Source: Candidatus Dechloromonas phosphorivorans (GTDB lineage Bacteria > Pseudomonadota > Gammaproteobacteria > Burkholderiales > Rhodocyclaceae). Taken from it: a stretch of 64,000 bases of DNA. The stretch spans positions 248,001 to 312,000 of the forward strand of contig JADJMS010000046.1 of NCBI GenBank assembly GCA_016709495.1. The letters run 5' to 3'. The first letter of the stretch is position 1. Every line of letters begins with the position of its first letter. Below the pieces are notes generated by a model, which had not been told where the DNA came from, did not search any database, and worked only from the letters and a program-made list of their open reading frames with translations. Below, piece by piece: positions 16,972-24,796 of this stretch. The position numbers and the translations under genes are program-made.

Positions 16972-18756
16972 TCAGTGGCAAGCGCTTCGTGTTGGTGCGT
17001 CAGGGATGGTAGTCAATCGGCCGGGGGCATCTTCGTCGATGCGGCCATCACGCAGCCAAATTAATGGAATGCACCATAGCGAATCCTTGAAGCGCTTGTT
17101 GAAGAATGCAAAGTGGCCAATTTTGTTTAAGCCCAGCATGTTCGGTGCGACACGCAAATGGGTTGCCTGGCTGTTTTTGAAATAGTCCAGAAGACGGTTG
17201 ATGGCTGGAATGGTGCCGAAGTTGTCGTCCGTCACCGAAAGGGCGAGGATCTCGCCCTTAAACCGGGCAAACCGGTCGACAAGTTCTTGCCGTCGTTCCG
17301 GGGGCATGGCCCGACGCCCTGTTTGATAGGCATCCTCAAAGCGAGATTGAGGTCCCCCCGCCCCGCCCCGGCGGTTGTCCCCGCCCGCGGCGGCCCCCCC
17401 CCCGGGGCAGGCGCCCCCCCCAGGGGGGGGGCCCCGCCCGCGCCGCCCCCGGGCGCCCCCCCCCGACCCGGCGGCCCCCGGGGCCGACGCCCCCCCGCCC
17501 GCACCCCGGGGGCTTGCCCCCCCCCGCGGGCGGGGCCCCGCCCCCGCCCGCCCCGCCCCGTCCCGGGCCCCCGCCGCCGGGGGCCCGGGGACCCCCCCGC
17601 CCCGACCCCCCCCCGGCGGCCGCCGCCCCCCCCCGGGCCCCCACCCTCCCCGCTCCCCCCCCCGCCCCAGCCCCGGCCCCCCCCCGCCCCCCCGGGCCCC
17701 CCCCCCGCCCGCCCCCGCCGCGCGCCCGCGCCCCCGGGCCCCCCCCCGCCCCCCCCCCGGGCCCGCCCCGGCGGGCCGGCGGGCGGCGACCGGGGGGCGG
17801 GGGCAGCCCGGCGCGCGCCCCCCCCCCCCCCCCCCCCCCCCGGCCCCCCTCCCCCCGGCCGGCCGGGGCGCCCCCCCGCCCCGCCGCGGCTCCCCCCCCC
17901 CCCGCGGCCCGGGGGGGGCCCCCGCGGCCCCCCCCCCGGAGCGCGGCGCACCCCCCCCCCCGGAGAAGTTCCCGGCGCCGCCAAACACCACCCCCGCCCC
18001 GCCGGCCCGCCCCCCGCAGCCCCGGCGCTCTCGGGGGGCCCGGGAACACTCCCTCCTCCCCACCGCTCGGGGGGCGTCCCCCCGGGCCCCCCCCCCCGCG
18101 TTCCCCCCCCCCCTCTCCCCAACAGCGGGGGGCCCCGGGCCCCGGGGGGGCCCCCGATGGCGCGCCGTCCAGTCAGAAACAACACCCTTTGGCGTATCTT
18201 CGAGCCAGCCCAGGCGTTTGCCGGGGAAATATCCAAAGATTGCCGCTAAGGTTGGCATAAGCACATGCCACTGCCAAAACATTGACCAGCGTCTGTGCAG
18301 CGCGTAGTCCTTCCAGTATGCAAACTGTGCCCCCATGGTAAAGACGCGACTGACCAGATGATTTGATTCAGCGAGGCCGACAAGAAAGCCTCCCACGCTG
18401 TGTGCAACGACATGGATGGGTTGTCCACGAAATCTCGCGGCAACAAAGCGCAGAACGCCTTCAAAGTCTTTTGTCCCCCAGTCTATCCAGCTGGCATCAA
18501 ATCCACGCAAGCTGCCGTGGCGCGAATTCCCGATGCCACGGTAGTCGTAAGTAACGACATCAAATCCGTTAGCGTACAAATAGTTGGCAAAATGGCTGTA
18601 ATAGCGACTATGTACAGATGTCGCCGGGTTTATAATTACCACGGGTCGATTGCTGAAAAGTGTTTCCGAGTCGTTAATCCAAACTGACGCATCGAGGAGA
18701 TACCCGTCGACAGCAGAAATAAGAAATTTTTGTGGCGCATGAGAATGATTACTCAT
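16972..18756 (-). CDS. Alpha/beta hydrolase interrupted by a G/C-only insert
   Basis: The two ends of this frame are a normal serine alpha/beta hydrolase: residues 1-200 include VVTYDYRGIGNSRH (oxyanion side), HVVAHSVGGFLVG (nucleophile elbow with Ser) and GWLEDTPKGVVSDWTARH, and the last 124 residues resume as RFEDAYQTGRRAMPPERRQE, with LALSVTDDNFGT and GLNKIGHFAFF giving the acid and histidine. Between them about 268 codons consist almost only of Gly, Ala, Pro and Arg, coded by the G/C block at about 17350-18153. Without the block the protein would have about 325 residues, normal for the family. The frame stays open because pure G/C sequence cannot form stop codons. It overlaps the DUF2917 gene by 8 bp. 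Confidence 0.75.
   Translation of the reverse strand: MSNHSHAPQKFLISAVDGYLLDASVWINDSETLFSNRPVVIINPATSVHSRYYSHFANYLYANGFDVVTYDYRGIGNSRHGSLRGFDASWIDWGTKDFEGVLRFVAARFRGQPIHVVAHSVGGFLVGLAESNHLVSRVFTMGAQFAYWKDYALHRRWSMFWQWHVLMPTLAAIFGYFPGKRLGWLEDTPKGVVSDWTARHRGPPRGPGPPAVGERGGGNAGGGARGDAPRAVGRRECSRAPRERRGCGGRAGGAGVVFGGAGNFSGGGGAPRSGGGAAGAPPGPRGGGEPRRGGGAPRPAGGRGAGGGGGGGGRAPGCPRPPVAARRPAGAGPGGGRGGARGRGRAAGAGGGGARGGGGGPGLGRGGERGGWGPGGGRRPPGGGRGGGVPGPPAAGARDGAGRAGAGPRPRGGASPRGAGGGASAPGAAGSGGGARGRRGRGPPPGGGACPGGGAAAGGDNRRGGAGGPQSRFEDAYQTGRRAMPPERRQELVDRFARFKGEILALSVTDDNFGTIPAINRLLDYFKNSQATHLRVAPNMLGLNKIGHFAFFNKRFKDSLWCIPLIWLRDGRIDEDAPGRLTTIPDAPTRSACH
17350..18153. other. About 800-bp low-complexity G/C block, probable artefact
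   Basis: This stretch is almost devoid of A and T, is strongly C-rich on the plus strand, and is built of long C and G runs, including an unbroken run of 24 C at 17818-17841. It lies between two halves of one hydrolase gene that otherwise join smoothly, and its borders are abrupt (normal coding sequence up to 17349 and from 18154). No gene, repeat unit or terminal structure is visible in it. An assembly or basecalling artefact is the most likely explanation; a real insertion is possible. Confidence 0.7.
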
Positions 18757-19072
18757 GCTTCACCCCGTGCGGCGTTGATGGGAAGCGGCTTCCTGGGGTA
18801 AGTATTTGGTTGACGCCCCATTCGACGTGCTCATTCTCGCGTTGTTGCGCTGAAAATGTGGCGCTGTCATTGCATGCTGAAATGACAACTTTGCCGGGGT
18901 TTTCGATGGTTAGGCAATCACCGGACTGCAACACCCAGTCGTTGCTAAATTGATGTTGTGTGATCCAGATCGAGCCGTTCACACAAGTCAGTTTGTTTCC
19001 GCAAGCACCGGCTAGTTCAAACGTCGAACCACGCTTCAGTTCAACGTGGAGATGTTTACATTGGATGATCAT
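18749..19072 (-). CDS. DUF2917 domain protein
   Basis: A 107-residue protein with the DUF2917 pattern: HLHVELKRGSTFELAGACGN, LTCVNGSIWITQ, NDWVLQSGDCLTIENPGKVV. It looks like a small all-beta, cupin-like domain. The function of the family is unknown. The start is taken at the ATG at 19072 with GGGGA 6 bp upstream; a TTG at 19084 in frame is an alternative. The stop overlaps the start of the alpha/beta hydrolase by 8 bp, so both are probably made together. Confidence 0.82.
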   Translation of the reverse strand: MIIQCKHLHVELKRGSTFELAGACGNKLTCVNGSIWITQHQFSNDWVLQSGDCLTIENPGKVVISACNDSATFSAQQRENEHVEWGVNQILTPGSRFPSTPHGVKHE

Positions 19073-19084
19073 GATATTCCCCAA

Positions 19085-19496
19085 AATTGGGCTGATTTCC
19101 CAGGGGTGGGAACCTGCCAGACTTGGGTATGAAGTTACGTTGACTGCCTGTTCTGCTCAATCGAATTTACTGTGCGTTGGCATTCTCTATGGGAATGTGA
19201 AAATGGTAAATGCCACGTTATTGATCAATTTTTCCGATATTGCATGATCAAGGTGCATATGGCGCCGAGAGTTGAGTGCGGTGGATCAGGTTTGCTTGAG
19301 TAATAGGGTTCTGGCCTCGTCCAGGTTATGCAGCAACTCTGCAGCTACTACCCATTGGACAAAGTTATCAGAAGTCGGATTCGTTTTAGCGATTGCTTGC
19401 GCGTAACTCCTTCTAATCCAAGAGCTAGACGATATGCACGCTCCAATGCGTCAGCCAGGATCAAAGCATTATTTCCGGAAATGGCGTGACCCATTG
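19085..19496. other. 412-bp region with a possible decayed small gene
   Basis: No intact gene is seen between DUF2917 and TauE. On the minus strand a coding-like stretch (19286-19466) reads SYAQAIAKTNPTSDNFVQW and VVAAELLHNLDEARTLLL with a TGA at 19286-19288. Another frame from an ATG at 19494, 2 bp after the TauE stop, gives MGHAISGNNALILADALERA. Together they could be a gene of about 85 codons broken by a shift near 19410. No family was recognised. Confidence 0.3.
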
Positions 19497-20234
19497 CTAA
19501 AGGGACCTGACGACCATAACGATGCCCAGAAACAAGAGAATGATATAGAGGGCACGCTGGAACTGGGTGGGCCGCATGTGGCTTCTTACCGCACTACCAA
19601 ACCAGAGCCCCACACAGGCCGAGACCAGTGCAATTAGTTGGGCTACTAGGTCTGGTTTTAAACCGGCTGATTCAACACTCCCTAGGCGGATACTCAATGC
19701 AATGGTTGCCAGCATAAAGCTCAATCCTAGTGCTTGAATCAGTTCGTCCTTTGCCAGCTTTAGCGACTGCAAATAGGGAACCAATGGAATGACGAATACG
19801 CCGGTCGCTGCGGTCAAAATGCCGGACAAAACGCCAGCAAAAAATCCCGCCAAGTGTACATATCTTCCGAATTCCGGAAGGACCGGTTTGACTATTCCCC
19901 ACAGTCCGTAGGCAACCAAAACCATCCCGAGAAGCAAGCGTACATGCTTATCTGAACCACCAATGTCTGCAAGAGGGCTAAATATGGCAAGCAAAATCAG
20001 GCCGGTCCACATTGGCCAAAGCCGAAGGCAGAGCGATCTCCAATATTGACCTGAACATTGAGCGAGGTTGGTCAATAGAGACGGTAGCAACATTAGCATG
20101 GCTGCTTCAGCGGGCGGCATTATTAACCCTAGAAGCGCCATTGAAACAGTGGGCAGCCCCATACCAGAAATGCCCTTGACGACTCCGGCGATAATGAAGA
20201 TTGCCCCACAGATAACTAAAAATTGTATGTCCAT
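19497..20234 (-). CDS. Sulfite exporter TauE/SafE family protein
   Basis: A 245-residue membrane protein of the TauE/SafE (DUF81) family, about seven or eight hydrophobic segments. The first segment is followed by GISGMGLPTVSMALLGLIMP and the second half repeats it with SGILTAATGVFVIPLVPYL; the duplicated G-x-G/A-T-G pattern is the family's signature. Members export sulfite, sulfoacetate or other organosulfonates. It is divergent from the LysR gene at 20318 with an inverted repeat between the two, suggesting control by that regulator. The substrate is not known. Confidence 0.9.
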   Translation of the reverse strand: MDIQFLVICGAIFIIAGVVKGISGMGLPTVSMALLGLIMPPAEAAMLMLLPSLLTNLAQCSGQYWRSLCLRLWPMWTGLILLAIFSPLADIGGSDKHVRLLLGMVLVAYGLWGIVKPVLPEFGRYVHLAGFFAGVLSGILTAATGVFVIPLVPYLQSLKLAKDELIQALGLSFMLATIALSIRLGSVESAGLKPDLVAQLIALVSACVGLWFGSAVRSHMRPTQFQRALYIILLFLGIVMVVRSL

Positions 20235-20289
20235 GGCGGCATGATCAAGCCTTTAATCCCGGAAGTCGATCACGCATAAGTGATGCTAA

Positions 20290-20308
20290 CCTTCGTTAAT
20301 AGCGAAGG
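20290..20308. promoter_or_regulatory. Inverted repeat, candidate LysR-binding site
   Basis: CCTTCG and CGAAGG are a perfect 6-bp inverted repeat with a 7-base spacer TTAATAG. It lies in the 83-bp divergent region between TauE and LysR, 10 bp before the LysR start. The dyad and A/T-rich centre are like a LysR box, here placed for autorepression. Confidence 0.45.
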
Positions 20309-20317
20309 ATTGGAAGC

Positions 20318-21250
20318 ATGATGAACACACGCACAAACCCAAATTACAGAATATCCCCGTCTGACCTTCGGCTCTTTTTGGCCGTGGCGGACGCGGGGTC
20401 GATTACGGCTGGTGCACACCAAATTCACCTGTCACTTGCTGCTGCCAGCACACGCCTTCAGAAACTTGAGCATGCAATTGGCGCGACGGTATTTGTGAGA
20501 TCTAAAAAAGGGGTATCCATGACCGATGCGGGGCGCACGCTATTTCGTCATGCCGGTCGATTGCAGCGAGATATGGAGGCGTTACACGCAGAAATGGCTG
20601 CTCATACTCAAGGGGTACGAAGTACTGTGCGCGTCCTCTGTAACACGGCAGCAATGACAGAGTATCTTCCTCGCTTGATTGGTCAATTCCTGGTTAGGCA
20701 TCGAGATATTGATATCGACCTGCGTGAGTTGGATAGCCACGACGTGTTGTCAGCGATGCACCAGGAGCAGGCTGATATCGGAATTGTTGCTGATTATGTT
20801 GGAACAGAAGGGCTTAAGACACAGTTATTCCGGACTGATCGCCTGGTTGCAATCATGCCGATAGGGCATGAGAGCGGGGAGCAGAGTGCGGTTTCATTTG
20901 TCGATTTGCTGGAACTGCCATTCGTTGGGTTGCCAGGGGAGAGTGGCCTGAGTCGATTTCTTCAAAGCCAGGCTTTGCATCATGGTCGGGGAATGCATCA
21001 CCGCATACGGGTGCGTAGTCTTGAAGATGTGGTTAATCTCGTCAATGAGGGAGTGGGTGTGGCCGTAATTCCTGAAGTTGCCGCAATTCGACTCGCCAAT
21101 CAATGTGTCCTAATCCGGCCATTGGTTGATGCGTGGTCAACGCGAAAGCTTCTTCTATGTACCGCTAGCAATGCATGTATGGGGCTGGCTGCAGCCAGAC
21201 TTTTCGATTTTCTCTCAGATGTACCCATCTTAGGCTGTAAGAGTTTTTGA
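20318..21250 (+). CDS. LysR-family transcriptional regulator
   Basis: A 310-residue LysR protein. The helix-turn-helix reads GSITAGAHQIHLSLAAASTR, followed by LEHAIGATVFVRSKKGVSMT; the effector-binding domain follows (LCNTAAMTEYLPRLIGQFL, NEGVGVAVIPEVAA). GGAAG stands just before the ATG; the next codon is also ATG. It is divergent from the TauE exporter and likely regulates it. The effector may be an organosulfonate or other anion, which is a guess from the neighbour. Confidence 0.9.
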   Translation: MMNTRTNPNYRISPSDLRLFLAVADAGSITAGAHQIHLSLAAASTRLQKLEHAIGATVFVRSKKGVSMTDAGRTLFRHAGRLQRDMEALHAEMAAHTQGVRSTVRVLCNTAAMTEYLPRLIGQFLVRHRDIDIDLRELDSHDVLSAMHQEQADIGIVADYVGTEGLKTQLFRTDRLVAIMPIGHESGEQSAVSFVDLLELPFVGLPGESGLSRFLQSQALHHGRGMHHRIRVRSLEDVVNLVNEGVGVAVIPEVAAIRLANQCVLIRPLVDAWSTRKLLLCTASNACMGLAAARLFDFLSDVPILGCKSF

Positions 21251-21419
21251 AGGCTATGTGGGCTATCGCACTGTATTGCCCAAATTTTCCGCCTAATCTT
21301 TCTACAGCTTTCCAATCAAAGTGGTATTCGACTCAAATCACGAGTTTTCAACTTTATTAAGTAGTTTCTGACTTTATTTGGTAAGAACATTTATGGTCCA
21401 GGCGAAACTTTTTTTGCTG

Positions 21420-21446
21420 TTAGCACTCAGAGGCGGCGAGTGCTAA
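21420..21446 (+). promoter_or_regulatory. CIRCE element (HrcA operator) upstream of rpoH
   Basis: TTAGCACTC (21420-21428), nine bases, then GAGTGCTAA (21438-21446) is an exact match to the CIRCE consensus. It ends 34 bp before the rpoH start codon. CIRCE is bound by the heat-sensitive repressor HrcA, so transcription of rpoH here is probably released on heat shock. No hrcA is in the window. Confidence 0.92.
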
Positions 21447-21480
21447 AATTAAGTTATCCCTTCAAGGAGATCAATACGCT

Positions 21481-22341
21481 ATGTCCCAAGTTATGTCCCT
21501 TCCCATTCCCTCCGCGCTTGGTAACATCGATGCCTATATTCAGGCCGCGAATCGTTACCCGATGCTTTCCGGAGCTGAAGAGACCCAGCTGGCTGAGCGT
21601 TTCCACAAGGATGGTGATGTGGAGGCCGCGCGTCAGCTCGTTCTTTCGCACCTTCGTCTGGTGATTTCCATTGCCCGGGGTTATCTTGGCTACGGATTGC
21701 CGCATGCCGATCTGATTCAGGAAGGCAATATCGGCTTGATGAAGGCGGTTAAACGCTTTGATCCGGCCCGCGGTGTGCGTCTGGTGTCGTTTGCCATGCA
21801 CTGGATCAAGGCTGAAATTCACGAATATATTTTGAAGAACTGGCGTCAGGTCAAGGTTGCAACGACCAAGGCGCAACGCAAGCTTTTCTTCAATCTGCGC
21901 AGCATGAAGAGCGATTACGAAGGTGTGGATACGCTTTCTGGTACGCAGGCGAATGAGATTGCGCAGCGCCTCGGCGTCAAGCAGGAAGAGGTCATCGAGA
22001 TGGAAACTCGTCTCTCGGGTCGCGATATGGCGCTGGAGGGGTCGCCCGACGATAGCGACGAGGCTTTTGCTCCTATCGACTATCTGGCCGATTCTCGCTA
22101 TGAACCGACGCGTGTACTCGAAAACAAGGCAATTGCCCGGCTTGAAAACGAAGGTTTGCAGGAGGCCTTGGCGATTCTGGATCCGCGCAGTCGGCGCATT
22201 GTCGAAGCGCGTTGGCTGAATGATGATGAAGGCGCCACCCTGCACGATCTGGCTGCCGAGTTTGATGTTTCTGCCGAACGAATCCGTCAGATTGAGGTCA
22301 AGGCCTTGCAGAAAATGCGTGGCGTTCTGACCCCTGCTTGA
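21481..22341 (+). CDS. rpoH: RNA polymerase sigma factor RpoH (sigma-32)
   Basis: A 286-residue heat-shock sigma factor. Region 2 shows HLRLVISIARGYLGYGLPHA, DLIQEGNIGLMKAVKRFDP and FAMHWIKAEIHEYIL. The RpoH box QRKLFFNLRSMK follows, specific to sigma-32. Region 4 is at the C-terminus: LDPRSRRIVEARWL and FDVSAERIRQIEVKALQKMR. It directs RNA polymerase to heat-shock promoters in the cytoplasm. An AAGGAG site lies 11 bp before the ATG. A perfect CIRCE element upstream suggests that HrcA controls it, a double-circuit heat-shock design. A strong hairpin follows. Confidence 0.98.
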   Translation: MSQVMSLPIPSALGNIDAYIQAANRYPMLSGAEETQLAERFHKDGDVEAARQLVLSHLRLVISIARGYLGYGLPHADLIQEGNIGLMKAVKRFDPARGVRLVSFAMHWIKAEIHEYILKNWRQVKVATTKAQRKLFFNLRSMKSDYEGVDTLSGTQANEIAQRLGVKQEEVIEMETRLSGRDMALEGSPDDSDEAFAPIDYLADSRYEPTRVLENKAIARLENEGLQEALAILDPRSRRIVEARWLNDDEGATLHDLAAEFDVSAERIRQIEVKALQKMRGVLTPA

Positions 22342-22363
22342 GTCTTAATAACGGCCAATAGAA

Positions 22364-22386
22364 AAGGGGAGCCACTGGCTCCCCTT
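22364..22386. terminator. Bidirectional intrinsic terminator between rpoH and napB
   Basis: AAGGGGAGCC and GGCTCCCCTT form a perfect 10-bp stem with a 3-base loop, 22 bp after rpoH and 9 bp after napB. Downstream on the plus strand is GTTGTTT; on the minus strand TTTTCTATT. It can end both convergent units. Confidence 0.9.
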
Positions 22387-22395
22387 GTTGTTTGC

Positions 22396-22887
22396 CTAGT
22401 TCTTTTTCTTGCTTGCCGGTTTGGCGGCAACGATGTCGCCCTTGAAGTCGTTTTCGACCAATGGCGGCGCATCCACCTGTGGTACATGGCATTGTGTGCA
22501 GTTATGGCGTAGAGACGAGGTCGTCGGCAAGACCTTGCCTTCACGGTCACGGAAGTGGCTGTCACCGATCTTGGGTGCTTTTTTCTTTTTGTAGTTATCC
22601 GCACTATGGCAGGTCAGGCACTGGTTTTCTTCAAGTGTGATTTCATCGAAATTCTCGACGGCATGCGGTATTACCGGTGGCTGATCGCGATAAGTTCGCG
22701 CTACTTTTTCCTGACCACCTGGTTTGCCACCCAGATATTTTTTTGCCTCTGGAGCTTGGTCAACGGTATTTACGTCAGCTCCGCGCATCGGTTTCGGCGC
22801 TTCCTGAGCCTGCGCGAGCGGAGCTGTAAGCGCCCAGCAAGCGGTGGCCGCCAGAATGGCAAATCTCATCTTCAGCGTTGTTTTCAT
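22396..22887 (-). CDS. napB: Periplasmic nitrate reductase cytochrome c subunit NapB
   Basis: A 163-residue di-haem cytochrome. An N-terminal signal peptide (MRFAILAATACWALTAPLAQ region) sends it to the periplasm, and two haem sites CLTCH (about 91-95) and CTQCH (about 129-133) follow. It carries electrons from the quinol-oxidising NapGH side to NapA. A GGAGGAG site precedes the ATG by 8 bp. It is the last gene of the order D-A-G-H-B and ends against the rpoH terminator. The C-terminus is lysine-rich. Confidence 0.95.
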   Translation of the reverse strand: MKTTLKMRFAILAATACWALTAPLAQAQEAPKPMRGADVNTVDQAPEAKKYLGGKPGGQEKVARTYRDQPPVIPHAVENFDEITLEENQCLTCHSADNYKKKKAPKIGDSHFRDREGKVLPTTSSLRHNCTQCHVPQVDAPPLVENDFKGDIVAAKPASKKKN

Positions 22888-22917
22888 GATGGGCGCTCCT
22901 CCTCTTGAACTCGAAAA

Positions 22918-23823
22918 TTACTTGGTTTCCGGCTGCGCCACCGCAGGCTGGCTAGTGGAAACCGGGTTATTGAACCGCAGCCCAAAGGTGAATACATCCT
23001 TCGAGCAAACATCAATACAACGGCCACAATTGGTGCAATTTGGCCCCAGAATGACCGGGCCAATGCCCTTGCCTTCACCTTTGAGTGCGGGGCGGATGAC
23101 ATGCGGTTCAGGGCAGACTTCAAAACAATCCATGCAGTCATTGCAGGCGCTGCGTTTCGTCGCAGAGATGCGCACCGGACTCCAGCGGCCAAGCAGGCTA
23201 TAAAAAGCACCGACCGGGCAGAGTCGACCGCACCAGCCACGGCTCATTACGAATAAATCAAACAGGAAAACTGAAAGTATTACGGTCCACGCCGTTCCGA
23301 GGCCAAAAATTAGGCCGCGATGCAGCATGGAAACCGGGTTGATCAGTTCCCAAAGGACAACGCCGGTGATCGCCGAGCCAACGAAGGTCATGCCCAGTAT
23401 CCAGTAGCGTGTATTGCGCCCGAGGTGAGCGCTGCCTTTGATGCCGAGGCGATCACGCAGCCAGCCGGCGGCATCGGTAACGATGTTGACCGGGCAAACC
23501 CAGCTGCAATAGACGCGGCCACCAACCAGTAAATAAAACACCAGAACAATGGCCATGCCTATCAGGCCGAGCGTTTCCGGCAGATGACCGGTGACCATCG
23601 ATTGCAGGGCAACATAGGGGTCGGTAAGCGGCAGGACACCCAGGGTATAGCTGTAAGCCAGATTGCCTTTGACGATCCATAAACCAAACCAGGGGCCTGC
23701 GAGAAACAGCGCCAAAATTGTGAGCTGCGAAATGCGGCGCAGAATCAGCCATTTGTGTGCGACAAGCCAGCCTTTCTCAGCGACAGCTTCGGCGCCGATG
23801 CGTTTGTCTTGGGCGGCACTCAT
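22918..23823 (-). CDS. napH: Quinol dehydrogenase ferredoxin subunit NapH
   Basis: A 301-residue membrane Fe-S protein. It has about four transmembrane segments, two conserved cytoplasmic motifs CSWVCPVN and CGRLCPVGAF, and a C-terminal pair of 4Fe-4S clusters (CNDCMDCFEVCP, CTNCGRCIDVC). With NapG it takes electrons from menaquinol or ubiquinol and passes them towards NapB/NapA. Its ATG overlaps the true stop of napG by 4 bp. No napC is present, so NapGH is the probable quinol entry point. Confidence 0.95.
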   Translation of the reverse strand: MSAAQDKRIGAEAVAEKGWLVAHKWLILRRISQLTILALFLAGPWFGLWIVKGNLAYSYTLGVLPLTDPYVALQSMVTGHLPETLGLIGMAIVLVFYLLVGGRVYCSWVCPVNIVTDAAGWLRDRLGIKGSAHLGRNTRYWILGMTFVGSAITGVVLWELINPVSMLHRGLIFGLGTAWTVILSVFLFDLFVMSRGWCGRLCPVGAFYSLLGRWSPVRISATKRSACNDCMDCFEVCPEPHVIRPALKGEGKGIGPVILGPNCTNCGRCIDVCSKDVFTFGLRFNNPVSTSQPAVAQPETK

Positions 23824-24693
23824 GGCTTGCCTCCCAGACCCGGTGGCTGACTTGGAATGGCGCCGGCTTCACTACCCGGCATGCCGCGCAATGATTCGGT
23901 GTGGCCGCTGGCCGGATCATAGTGACCGGGCAGAACCGCGCCTTCCGGGCAGGCGGTCCGGCAGGTCGAGCATTTTAGACTCGTCGATCAGCGAGTGGCC
24001 GGCTTTTTGCCTTTCATCCCAGCCAACGCGGTAATGTTTGCCGAGCGCACCCTGCGCGAGTTTGGGCGGTAGAACGCGGATCGCCGCCTCTTCCAGCACG
24101 CAGGATTTTTCACATTTGCCGCAGCCGGTGCAATGTTCGGAGTGCACGGTGGGCAGGAACATGGCATGGCGCCCGGTACGCGTATTCGGCTGCATGTCGA
24201 GGGTGATGGCCTTGTCGATCACCGGGCAGACGCGATAGCAGACATCGCAGCGCAGGCCGAGGAAGTTGAGACAGGTTTCGTGGTCAATCAGCACCGCCAA
24301 ACCCATCTTGGCCTTGTTGATGTCGGTCAGACTATGGTCCAGCGCCTTGGTCGGGCAGGCCTTGACGCAAGGGATGTCGTCGCACATTTCGCACGGAATG
24401 TTGCGTGCATTGAAGAACGGCGTACCGGTGGCGACCGGCGTTTCCGGCTTGGCCAGTTCCAGCGTGTTGTAGGGGCAGTCGCGCACGCACATGCCGCAAC
24501 GAATGCAGGCGCCGAGGAAATCGTCTTCCGGCAAGGCGCCGGGCGGGCGCAGGGCAAGCGCCGGCAGGGCCTTCGATTGTTTGGCGTAGAGCCCCAGCCC
24601 AAGACCGAGCATGCCCACGCCACAAACCATCTTGGCTGAATCAAAAATGAATTGGCGACGAGCGGCGCCAGTTTTTGGGGTGTTTGGTTTCAT
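23820..24693 (-). CDS. napG: Ferredoxin-type protein NapG, frameshifted near its C-terminus
   Basis: A periplasmic Fe-S protein of about 290 residues with a Tat-like signal (ARRQFIFDSAK) and four 4Fe-4S cluster motifs: CIRCGMCVRDCP, CEMCDDIPCVKACP, CLNFLGLRCDVCYRVCP and CTGCGKCEKSC. As written it stops at 23917 after DLPDRLPGRRGSARSL. One C too many in GCCCGG (about 23945-23948) explains this; the neighbouring frame continues EGAVLPGHYDPASGHTESLR to GLGGKP and a TGA that overlaps the napH ATG. The intact gene therefore ends at 23820. It passes electrons from NapH to NapA/B. Confidence 0.92.
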
Positions 24694-24722
24694 TACTTTC
24701 GCTTGATAAGGTTCAGCCGTTA

Positions 24723-24757
24723 CGGGTGGGCCCCCTGGTTACCCTTATTCCCACCCG
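24723..24757. repeat. Inverted repeat between napA and napG
   Basis: CGGGTGGG (24723-24730) and CCCACCCG (24750-24757) can form an 8-bp stem with a 19-base loop in the mRNA, in the 103-bp gap between napA and napG. No T-run follows, so full termination is unlikely. It may protect the napDA message or lower readthrough into napGHB. Confidence 0.45.
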
Positions 24758-24796
24758 ATTCGGCACTCCCTGATTGTTTATTTGGTCTGTGCCGCC

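Noticed and set aside
17158..18307. Long open frames on both strands in the G/C block
   Set aside because: Sequence without A and T cannot form stop codons, so open frames arise in every reading. The encoded Pro, Gly, Arg, Ala strings carry no domain.
24133..24639. 168-codon plus-strand frame opposite napG
   Set aside because: Antisense shadow of the cysteine-rich NapG gene.
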